Source of the DNA: Streptomyces yatensis
Lineage (GTDB): Bacteria > Actinomycetota > Actinomycetes > Streptomycetales > Streptomycetaceae
Direction: 5' to 3'
Length of the DNA stretch: 64,000 bases
Assembly (NCBI RefSeq): GCF_018069625.1
Contig: NZ_CP072941.1
Coordinates: 5,332,001 to 5,396,000 of the forward strand
Below are positions 58,042 to 64,000 of this stretch, piece after piece (the first letter of the stretch is position 1; each line of letters starts with the position of its first letter). Under the pieces are notes generated by a model. That model searched no databases, was not told where the DNA came from, and worked only from the letters and a program-made list of their open reading frames with translations. Both the position numbers and the translations under genes were made by a program.

Positions 58042-59313
58042 TCAGGCGGGTACGGGGACGCCGCTCGGGCCGTCGTCGCCGTCGTCGTTGATGTCACGCA
58101 GGGCATCGCCGACGCGATCGAATGCGGAGCGCTGAGAGTCGAGCCGGACGAAGGTGTAGATGTCCATCGTCACGCGGATCGAGCTGTGCCCGAGCACTTC
58201 CATGATCATTCGGGCGTCGGCCCCCTGCTCGTGCAGCAGCGACGCGCAGGTATGCCGGAGATCATGGAACCGGACGCGCCGGACGCCTGCCTTGTCGCAC
58301 AGGAGGGTGAAGGCGCGGTTCAGGTTGCGCGGTTCGATGGGCGTTCCGTTCTTCGTGGTGAAGACGAGATCCCTGCCGTCGTCCTTCCACTTGTCTCCTG
58401 CCGCAAGGCGGTCTCCGTGTTGCTGGGCTCGGCGAGCGCGGAGCGCCGTCACGCACTCGCCGGGCAGCGCCACCCGGCGGGCCGAGCGCTGAGTCTTCGG
58501 AGCAGCGACCAGCAGTTCCCCGCCAACGCGCTGGAGCGTCTGGCGGATGGTGACTGTGCCGTCCGTAAGATCCACGTCCTTCCACCGAAGGCCGAGGACT
58601 TCCCCGCGTCGCAGCCCGATCCGTACGGCCAGTTCGTACGCCGCCCACATCCGATTGCCACGCGCCGCCGCCAGGAGCCGACGCCCCTCCTCCACGGTCA
58701 GCGGCTCTATCTCGCGCTTCGTGCCCATGCCCAGCTCGACGTTCTTGGCCACGTTGCGCGGTAGTTCGTCCTCCCGCACCGCGTGCTCCAGTGCCGCCCG
58801 CAGCAGCACCAGGAGGAAACGCACGGTCCGATCGGACGGGTACGACTCGCAGCACTTGCCCAGCGCGCAGCAGCGGCGTTTCCGTTCCGGCCGTGCCTTG
58901 TCCTTCCCTTGAGCGCAGCACTGGCACGTACGCGCGGTGGTGGCGAGGAAGGCCCGGATGTCCCGTGCGGTGAGCCGGGCCAGCTTCTTCTTCCCCAGGC
59001 CCGGAGCGAGGTAGATCCGTACGAGCGTTTCGTAGGCCGCGTACGTGGACGGCCGCACCTTGATGCGAGCGACGTTGGCCAGCCAGTACGTCAGGAACTC
59101 GCCCAGGCTCAGCTTGCTCGTGACGACGGGAATACCGCTCTGTGAGTCCGCCTTGAGGCGGGTCAGCTTTTCGTGAACGTCATCCCAGCTCTTGCCGTAG
59201 ACGAAGCGCCGTTTGTACGTGCCGTCCGGCGTGAGGACGTACGCCGCTCCGTGCCAACGGCCGTCCTTGCGCTGGACGATCGTGCCTTCTCCGTTGACGT
59301 TCCTCCCGGCCAT
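58042..59313 (-). CDS. int: Tyrosine recombinase integrase of AICE 2
   Basis: A 423-residue recombinase. AP2-like arm-binding N-terminus (GEGTIVQRKDGRWHGAAYVL), core-binding domain containing an unusual Cys-rich insert (CQCCAQGKDK ... RRCCALGKCCES), and a catalytic domain with Arg in IGLRRGEVLGLRW, HDLRHTCASLLHEQGA, LGHSSIRVTMDIY and the final Tyr. It overlaps the Xis gene by 1 bp. Confidence 0.95.
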   Translation of the reverse strand: MAGRNVNGEGTIVQRKDGRWHGAAYVLTPDGTYKRRFVYGKSWDDVHEKLTRLKADSQSGIPVVTSKLSLGEFLTYWLANVARIKVRPSTYAAYETLVRIYLAPGLGKKKLARLTARDIRAFLATTARTCQCCAQGKDKARPERKRRCCALGKCCESYPSDRTVRFLLVLLRAALEHAVREDELPRNVAKNVELGMGTKREIEPLTVEEGRRLLAAARGNRMWAAYELAVRIGLRRGEVLGLRWKDVDLTDGTVTIRQTLQRVGGELLVAAPKTQRSARRVALPGECVTALRARRAQQHGDRLAAGDKWKDDGRDLVFTTKNGTPIEPRNLNRAFTLLCDKAGVRRVRFHDLRHTCASLLHEQGADARMIMEVLGHSSIRVTMDIYTFVRLDSQRSAFDRVGDALRDINDDGDDGPSGVPVPA

Positions 59314-59495
59314 CAGGCGGCCTCTCCTTCGGTCTGGCGGTGGATGTAGTCGTGCAGGGCGGATTCGGTGATGCGTCGGCAGCGGCCGATGGTCAGGGAG
59401 GCCAGCTCCCGTGAGCGGATGAGGTTGTAGACCGTCCAGCGGCTCACCTGGAGCCGAGCCGCGACCTGGCCCACGTTGAGCAGGCCCGGAGTCAC
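59313..59495 (-). CDS. xis: Excisionase (Xis) of AICE 2
   Basis: A 60-residue HTH protein, NVGQVAARLQVSRWTVYNLIRS, then ELASLTIGRCRRITESALHDYI, as in AICE excisionases of the MerR-like HTH_17 group. The GTG start overlaps the Rep stop (GTGA), and its stop overlaps the Int start. Confidence 0.87.
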   Translation of the reverse strand: MTPGLLNVGQVAARLQVSRWTVYNLIRSRELASLTIGRCRRITESALHDYIHRQTEGEAA

Positions 59496-60955
59496 AGCCA
59501 GGGGTCTCCTTCTGTCTTGCGGCGGTCGGCGTGGTCGCGTGCTTGGGCGATGTCGTGGCGTACCTGGGCGGCGAGGAGTTCTTCGCCGGGGCTGTAGCCG
59601 GAGGCCAGGTATTGCCAGTGGGAGACGACGAGGGTGGTTTCCTCCTCCCGCTCGGGCCGGTCGTCTGTGGCGCGTGCTTGCTCCGTGCGCCAGGTGCGGC
59701 GGATGTCGCGCAGTGCGCTGAGGGTGGTGGAGTAGCGGCGGGATTTGCTGGAGAAGTGGCCTCGGAAGCCGAGCATGTGGGCCCACTTCCAGAGCTTGAG
59801 TTCGGCGAACTCGGGGAGGTGGCCGAGGTTCCAGGCGGTGCGGATCATCTGGCGGACGTGGCTGTGCACGGGCAGGTCCGCGATGGGTTCGGACTGGCCG
59901 GTGCCCTTGCACTCCTCGCACAGGTCCCGGAATCCGTCAGGACCGCGCTGGTAGCCGCGTCCGGTGCAGTGAGGGCAGCGCAGGGAGCGGTCCACGGTCC
60001 CGGAGTCCTCAGCGCTCTTGGTGGCGTACTTCGCGACATAGGCGGCGACCTTCTGATCTGTCAGTTCTCCGTCGCCCAGGGCGGCGATCTCGCGGATGTC
60101 GAGCTGATCGCCCCAGGTGAGTCGGCGTTCGCCGATGGCGTCGGAGGTGACCGTGAGCACGGCGCGTTCGGCCGCCTCGGTGACCGCGTGGGTGAGCGCG
60201 TCGGCGGTGGCCCACCGGGGCGGGGGCTCGTCGCTGCCTTCCGGGCCGTCGAGGCGCACAACGGCGTGGAAGTGGACCAGGCCGCGCCGCTGGTACTCGG
60301 CGACCTTGGCGAAGGAGACCCGCAGCGCCGCATTCAGCGCCTTCTGCGTCATGCCGAGGTGCGCGGCCAGCTCACGGCGGAGGTAGGTGGTGAAGCGTGC
60401 CCACAGGGCTCCGGCGTGGGCGTTCCAGAGCACGGCGCCGGTGTAGTCGTAGGTGGCCGGGGACAGCGGGGTGCCCAAGGCGGGGTCGTCGGCGGGGTGG
60501 CGGGTGCCGCAGCGGCAGGGCAGGTTCTCGCCCGCGTCGGTGATGCGGCGGTTGTGGACCGGCCCGAACGACGGGGCGGTCAGGGTGACGAAGAGGCGGG
60601 GGTGTGTGCGTACGGTCCCCGGCACGCTCTTGCCGCCTGAGAGTCCGGCCTTGATCAGGTGGTAGGTGTCGGCGGCGTACAGGCGGGAGCAGGAGGGACA
60701 GCGGGAGGAACGGCGGTTACCGCAGGTGGTCAGCAGCCGCCCGGTGGGTTCGCCAGCGGTGCTGTACGCACGGACGATGGTGTCCGTCGCTGTGTCGCGG
60801 GTTTCGGTGGAGCCGACGAGCTGAACCGGGCGGGTACAACCGCGGATTCGGCTGATCTGGTCGTGGACGCGCTCAAAGTCGGGGAGATGGGCAAGCTCGA
60901 TGAGGTCCCGCAGGGCCAGGCTCGCCACGTGGCGCAGGTCCAGAGGGGCTTTCAC
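59492..60955 (-). CDS. RepSA-like replication initiator with internal zinc knuckles
   Basis: A 487-residue rolling-circle initiator, a homologue of the AICE 1 Rep: HUH motif in RGLVHFHAVVRLDG, tyrosine motif in VAAYVAKYATKSAE, WGDQLDIREIAALG and WAHMLGFRGHFSSKSRRYS. It contains an internal zinc knuckle pair CPHCTGRG and CEECKGTG that AICE 1 encodes in a separate small gene. The GTG start (VKAPLDLRHVA) is preceded by AAAGGAC; an open frame extends 42 codons further. Confidence 0.88.
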   Translation of the reverse strand: MKAPLDLRHVASLALRDLIELAHLPDFERVHDQISRIRGCTRPVQLVGSTETRDTATDTIVRAYSTAGEPTGRLLTTCGNRRSSRCPSCSRLYAADTYHLIKAGLSGGKSVPGTVRTHPRLFVTLTAPSFGPVHNRRITDAGENLPCRCGTRHPADDPALGTPLSPATYDYTGAVLWNAHAGALWARFTTYLRRELAAHLGMTQKALNAALRVSFAKVAEYQRRGLVHFHAVVRLDGPEGSDEPPPRWATADALTHAVTEAAERAVLTVTSDAIGERRLTWGDQLDIREIAALGDGELTDQKVAAYVAKYATKSAEDSGTVDRSLRCPHCTGRGYQRGPDGFRDLCEECKGTGQSEPIADLPVHSHVRQMIRTAWNLGHLPEFAELKLWKWAHMLGFRGHFSSKSRRYSTTLSALRDIRRTWRTEQARATDDRPEREEETTLVVSHWQYLASGYSPGEELLAAQVRHDIAQARDHADRRKTEGDPWL

Positions 60956-61085
60956 GGGTGAGGTGTCCTTTCGGGAGGGCCCCGGGCAGCACTGGGTCAG
61001 GGGTGCGGGTGCTGCTCGGGGCATGACGAATCCGGGCCCGGTCAGGGGCGGGGGTTTCTGGGTTGCCGGGACGGCCGGCACGGGG
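60956..61085. other. Gap between Rep and DUF2637 genes
   Basis: 130 bp, with the AAGGAC ribosome site of the Rep gene at its left end. No other feature. Confidence 0.4.
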
Positions 61086-61754
61086 TCAGAGCTGGGCGTG
61101 CGTGGCGGTGGCCAGCGGCAGTGCGACGCCGAGGCGGGCCCGGAGCTGCGCCGGAGTGATGGACTCGCCGTGCTCGGCCCGGTAGGTGTCGGCGATGGTG
61201 CGGGCCGCGTTCAGCAGCGGCACGGGCACCGTGACCGCCGGGGAACTCTCCGGCTTCGGCGTGACCGGTTCGGGGGCCGGGGCAGGCTCCGGCTCGGGGG
61301 CCGGTGCCTTCTCGACCGGTGCGTCAGGCGCGGCAGGGGTCGGGGTGGTGTGGGCGACGGTGTGGAAGTGGCGCAGGAGTTGGGGGCCGACGGCTCCCCA
61401 GCCCAGGAGGAGGAGCGGGGCGACCGCGTCCACGGCGGCCCGGCCGTAGTGCTCGGCGACGATGGGTTCGGCGACGTTGAGGGCCAGGGTCAGCAGCCCG
61501 GACATGTGCATGAGCCGAGTGGCGCCCGTGATCTGGTCGGCCGGGACGCCGCGCAGGGACAGGTACCGCAGGGCGACCAGGAGGCCGACGACGGACAGGT
61601 CCACCATGGGGGCGATCAGCGGTGCGATGGGGCCGGGGACGCCGAGGCGCAGCGCGAGGGCCCAGACGTTGCCGAAGGAGAAGACGAAGGCCAGGGCCGC
61701 GATTATGCCCATGATCACGGTCACGGTGCGCTGAGTGATCCGGTCCTCAGACAT
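61086..61754 (-). CDS. DUF2637 membrane protein, Spd-like, of AICE 2
   Basis: A 222-residue protein with four to five helices in the first half (TVIMGIIAALAFVFSFGNV, PIAPLIAPMVDLSVVGLLVALRY, LMHMSGLLTLALNVAEPIV and VDAVAPLLLLGWGAVG), an Ala/Pro/Glu linker, and a C-terminal helical domain LNAARTIADTYRAEHGESITPAQLRARLGV (split). Homologous in layout to the 226-residue protein of AICE 1. Start MSEDRIT is supported by GGAGGTG 8 bases upstream. Confidence 0.82.
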   Translation of the reverse strand: MSEDRITQRTVTVIMGIIAALAFVFSFGNVWALALRLGVPGPIAPLIAPMVDLSVVGLLVALRYLSLRGVPADQITGATRLMHMSGLLTLALNVAEPIVAEHYGRAAVDAVAPLLLLGWGAVGPQLLRHFHTVAHTTPTPAAPDAPVEKAPAPEPEPAPAPEPVTPKPESSPAVTVPVPLLNAARTIADTYRAEHGESITPAQLRARLGVALPLATATHAQL

Positions 61755-61806
61755 AGAGGATTCACCTCCTTCCACGTGTAGCGACGAGCAGGTCAGAGGG
61801 CACGGG

Positions 61807-63198
61807 TCAGGCGGCCTCCCGTTTGGTGAACGGGTCGTCCACCCGCATCGCGGAGACCGCCAGTTCTTCCAGCAGTTCGGCGGGGTCGCGGGTCAGGTGG
61901 GCGGTGTCGGTGGCGATGCGGGCAGCGTCCGCGTCGGCCACGTACGGCGTGCGGATGCGGGCGAAGCCGGGACGGCCCTGGTGCGCCATGGCCGCCACCC
62001 CGACGTAGGCCGGGTCCTGGAGTGCGGTGGGGCTGGCGTCGGGCCAGTTGCGGATGTCCTCCCCGAGCGCGACCACGGCCGCTTCGGCGGTCTTCTGGGC
62101 GAAGGACAGGCCCACCGGGCACACGTCCCGGATGAAGGTGGGGATGGCGTCCCCGGTTGCCTTCTGTGTCGCGATGATCACCAGGATGCCGACGTTGCGG
62201 CCCTTCTTCACCAGGTCCTCCACCAGCCGCGCGTTCTCGGCGGCCAGCGCGGCGAGCTTCTTCGTCCGCGTGTCCGATCCCTTGTAGTCGCGGAAGTAGG
62301 TGTGCGCTTCGTCCACGATGAGCACGGTCAACGGCCAGGCGGCTGAGGGCCCGAGGTGCCACATGTTCTTCACGCCCAGCAGGGCACGGATGGACGCCGA
62401 CCGGTCCCGCCGCAGCTTCACCAGCCGCGTGAACAGCGCGTTCGCCTCTTCCAGATCGTCACCGACGAACGCGAAGATCCGGTCCGTCAAGTCGGCGTAG
62501 TCGCCCTCATGGGATGAGGTCACCTTCCCATCGGCCACCGCGTACTGCACCGCATCGGACGGCGCCGTATCGCAGATGAACCGGTTGACCAGGGACGTCT
62601 TGCCGAAGCCGGGCAGCCCGGCCACGGTGACACCGGGCACGTTGGCCAGGCTGACGCTTACCGGCTGCGCGTACTCGTCCAGGCCCAGATCCCACACCGC
62701 CAGATCCTCCGGCACAGCCCCAGACGGGGTGTGCTCGGTGGGAACGATCAGCGGATCAACCCGCACCCCACGGATCACCAGCGTCCCCGGCTGGTCCGGT
62801 AGGACCGAAACCCGCGTGCACCGCCATGCATCGGCCAGATACGGGGCCGCCCGCTGGAACTCCGCCAGGCCCACCTTGGGCAGGCAGACCGCGTGCACCA
62901 GCACCCCGTACCGGTCGGCCGCGACCCGGATCTTCGGGATGAGGACCCGTGGCTTGGGGACCTTGCCGTCCGGGGCCACGATCACGGCCGGAGGAGTCTT
63001 GTCGGTCACCGACAGCCCGACCATCGGGGCCAGCCGACGCCAGCGCCGCCGTACGCCGATGGCCTGCCGCATGCTCGCCCGCGTCATTTTGTCGGCACGC
63101 ACATAGCGCACCAGCCACCACAGGGCCCATATGCCGATCAGGGCCAGGGCCGCCCCGGCAACAGCCGGGGCAGACCCGAACACCTCCTGCACAGTCAC
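61807..63198 (-). CDS. FtsK/SpoIIIE-type TraB DNA translocase of AICE 2
   Basis: A 463-residue translocase. One N-terminal helix (AVAGAALALIGIWALWWLVRYV), then the motor: Walker A VAGLPGFGKTSLVNRF, Walker B LTVLIVDEAHTYF and GRNVGILVIIATQKATGDAIPT. It differs from the TraSA type of AICE 1 in Walker A (GFGKT against ESGKS) and overall sequence, but should likewise move double-stranded DNA between cells. Its GTG/ATG start overlaps the upstream stop by 4 bp. Confidence 0.9.
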   Translation of the reverse strand: MTVQEVFGSAPAVAGAALALIGIWALWWLVRYVRADKMTRASMRQAIGVRRRWRRLAPMVGLSVTDKTPPAVIVAPDGKVPKPRVLIPKIRVAADRYGVLVHAVCLPKVGLAEFQRAAPYLADAWRCTRVSVLPDQPGTLVIRGVRVDPLIVPTEHTPSGAVPEDLAVWDLGLDEYAQPVSVSLANVPGVTVAGLPGFGKTSLVNRFICDTAPSDAVQYAVADGKVTSSHEGDYADLTDRIFAFVGDDLEEANALFTRLVKLRRDRSASIRALLGVKNMWHLGPSAAWPLTVLIVDEAHTYFRDYKGSDTRTKKLAALAAENARLVEDLVKKGRNVGILVIIATQKATGDAIPTFIRDVCPVGLSFAQKTAEAAVVALGEDIRNWPDASPTALQDPAYVGVAAMAHQGRPGFARIRTPYVADADAARIATDTAHLTRDPAELLEELAVSAMRVDDPFTKREAA

Positions 63199-63398
63199 AG
63201 CACGTCCTTGTTCGTGTAGAGGAATCGGTAGAGGGATATCCGCAGTTCCAGCAGGTCACGGCCGGATGCGAGCTTGGGGTAGCCGTGCGACTCGATCACC
63301 TTGGCCACGTCGAAGAGCAGGCCGTTGGTGAACCGCGAGTCGTCATCCCCGCTCTCCGGCTCAACCGGATAGACCGGCTCAGGGGCAGCGGCCGTCAC
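63195..63398 (-). CDS. Small hypothetical AICE 2 protein
   Basis: A 67-residue soluble protein, acidic in its first half, with FTNGLLFDVAKVIESHGYPK and a helical end (DLLELRISLYRFLY). GTG start within the stop of the upstream gene (GTGA), and 4-bp overlap with the translocase gene, so co-translated. No family recognised. Confidence 0.65.
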   Translation of the reverse strand: MTAAAPEPVYPVEPESGDDDSRFTNGLLFDVAKVIESHGYPKLASGRDLLELRISLYRFLYTNKDVL

Positions 63399-63733
63399 TT
63401 GACCAACTCCAGCGCCGCCGCCCGGTAAGCCACGCCATCGGACAACTGGCCGTTGAAGAGCCGCGCCCACGGAGTGGCGAACAGCTCCGCCACCCGCACC
63501 GGCATCCCCGGCTGGAGACCACCCGGCAGACCGCTCTCCGGCACGGTGATCTTCATCTGCTCGGCGCGGCCCTCTTCCATGAGGAACACGGTCAGGGTGT
63601 GCAGGGTCTCCCCGGTGTCACGGTCGGTGGCGACCTCACCCGTCTCGGGGTTCTTGACCTTCGGCACCGGGAGGGTGCCAGCGATGAACTGAGTGGAGGG
63701 CAGCAGCCCCACGCGAATACGGGTCATAGCCAT
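63395..63733 (-). CDS. Small conserved transfer-operon protein of AICE 2
   Basis: A 112-residue beta-rich protein homologous to the 115-residue protein at 34,624-34,971: both contain a (D/N)P/RR-TGE-(V/I)A-x-D segment, VPESG/VPETG, GMPV/GTPV and PWxxxFNGQ. First gene of the leftward transfer operon. Start MAMTRIRVG was chosen to match the homologue; an upstream in-frame ATG exists. Confidence 0.72.
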   Translation of the reverse strand: MAMTRIRVGLLPSTQFIAGTLPVPKVKNPETGEVATDRDTGETLHTLTVFLMEEGRAEQMKITVPESGLPGGLQPGMPVRVAELFATPWARLFNGQLSDGVAYRAAALELVK

Positions 63734-63787
63734 GCTCGAACTCCCTTTTGTGGCCGACCGCTTGTGCGATCGGGGCACAACTATGAT

Positions 63788-63861
63788 CTAGCCAGGCTAG
63801 CTAGGTCAAGTGAGCTAGCTACGAGAGTTCAAGGGCCTGGGTGTGTTAGGTGAGCTAACAC
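63788..63861. promoter_or_regulatory. CTAG-rich and GTGTTAG operator region of AICE 2
   Basis: CTAG occurs at 63,788, 63,797, 63,801 and 63,815, partly as CTAGCTAG; the inverted repeat GTGTTAG-N5-CTAACAC lies at 63,843-63,861, 16 bp before the GntR start. It sits between the GntR gene and the leftward transfer operon and resembles the CTAG sites of AICE 1. Confidence 0.55.
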
Positions 63862-63876
63862 GGCTACCCTGGGACC

Positions 63877-64000
63877 ATGACGCCGTCGACGCACGACGCC
63901 CGCCCGCCGTATCAGCAGGCAGCCGAGGCCATCCGGGCCGAGATCAAGGCGGGCAAGCTCAAGCCGGGGGAACAGCTCCCCTCGCATCGCGAGCTGCAAG
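63877..64000 (+). CDS. GntR-family regulator, start only
   Basis: The first 41 residues are visible: a helix-rich opening (PPYQQAAEAIRAEIKAGKLK) followed by PGEQLPSHREL, the classic start of a GntR winged helix. It is the probable repressor of the transfer operon of AICE 2. The rest is beyond the window. Confidence 0.85.
   Translation, partial: MTPSTHDARPPYQQAAEAIRAEIKAGKLKPGEQLPSHRELQ

Larger units (their letters stand above)
57910..64000. mobile_element. AICE 2 (left part): element at tRNA-Arg(ACG), continues beyond window
   Basis: Leftward gene order from the right: small transfer protein, short protein, FtsK-like TraB, DUF2637 membrane protein, Rep, Xis, Int, then tRNA-Arg(ACG). This is the same layout as AICE 1 in mirror image. 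The exact left boundary cannot be fixed because the second attachment repeat lies outside; it should be in the 3' half of the tRNA. A GntR gene begins at the right edge. Confidence 0.88.

Overview
The window is high-GC actinobacterial DNA, almost certainly a Streptomyces chromosome. Third codon positions are GC-saturated, GTG starts are common, and the gene set is typical of the genus: a SigE-family ECF sigma factor, SSI-type protease inhibitor, SpoIIE-type phosphatase with GAF, RsbW-like ATPases and prim-pol-like proteins. Two integrated conjugative elements of the actinomycete AICE type, with FtsK-like DNA transfer and RepSA-like replication, interrupt an otherwise ordinary core.

Region 1 (1-18.7 kb, core). 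A leftward copper/haem cluster holds a Tat-exported Dyp peroxidase (cut by the window edge), a CopC-CopD fusion, a PCu(A)C chaperone, SCO1 and a YcnI-like protein. The first genes overlap by 4 bp and are probably translationally coupled. Next come an anti-sigma-type ATPase, a MocR/PdxR regulator divergent from an AhpD-like gene, an M24 Xaa-Pro aminopeptidase, a GAF-SpoIIE phosphatase, a prim-pol-like protein without its catalytic acids, a SEC-C protein, a second RsbW-like ATPase with a tetrapeptide-repeat tail, a glycerophosphodiester phosphodiesterase, an HtrA-type protease and tRNA-Ser(UGA).

Region 2 (18,645-41,120, AICE 1). A perfect 58-bp direct repeat made of the 3' part of tRNA-Ser(UGA) bounds about 22.4 kb. 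The right part is a complete AICE backbone: GntR-Nudix protein (Pif-like), XRE regulator, small transfer protein, TraSA-type FtsK translocase, Spd-like membrane proteins, Zn-knuckle protein, RepSA-like initiator, Xis and Int. The left part has a GntR/UTRA regulator and a small operon. Between them lies the most interesting cargo (22.1-31.9 kb): a four-gene, visibly lower-GC operon encoding a DruA/DUF4338-like protein, a GDGKS P-loop ATPase, an unrecognised protein and a roughly 1500-residue FtsK/HerA-like ATPase with a D...EVK nuclease-like motif. The last three resemble DptF-DptG-DptH in order, size and architecture, but no Dnd phosphorothioation genes are present. I propose a hybrid anti-phage or anti-plasmid system; two of its genes carry TTA (bldA-dependent) codons.

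Region 3 (41.1-57.9 kb, core). It contains an XRE regulator, a membrane protein, a prim-pol protein with an intact DxD, and a lipid/steroid-type acyl-CoA operon (MaoC-DUF35 fusion, MaoC, Ltp2-like thiolase) behind a visible promoter/operator. These are followed by a DUF1906 secreted protein with a coding 18-bp tandem repeat, an ECF sigma factor, an acyl-CoA synthetase, a very large PAS sensor-like protein that lacks its phospho-acceptor histidine, an SSI-like inhibitor, tRNA-Ser(GCU) and tRNA-Arg(ACG).

Region 4 (about 57.9 kb to the end, AICE 2, incomplete). A second, oppositely oriented element lies next to tRNA-Arg(ACG): Int, Xis, Rep, DUF2637/Spd-like membrane protein, FtsK-like TraB protein, two small proteins and the start of a GntR regulator. 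Its Rep, DUF2637 and small transfer proteins are homologues of those in AICE 1, while its translocase is of a different subtype.
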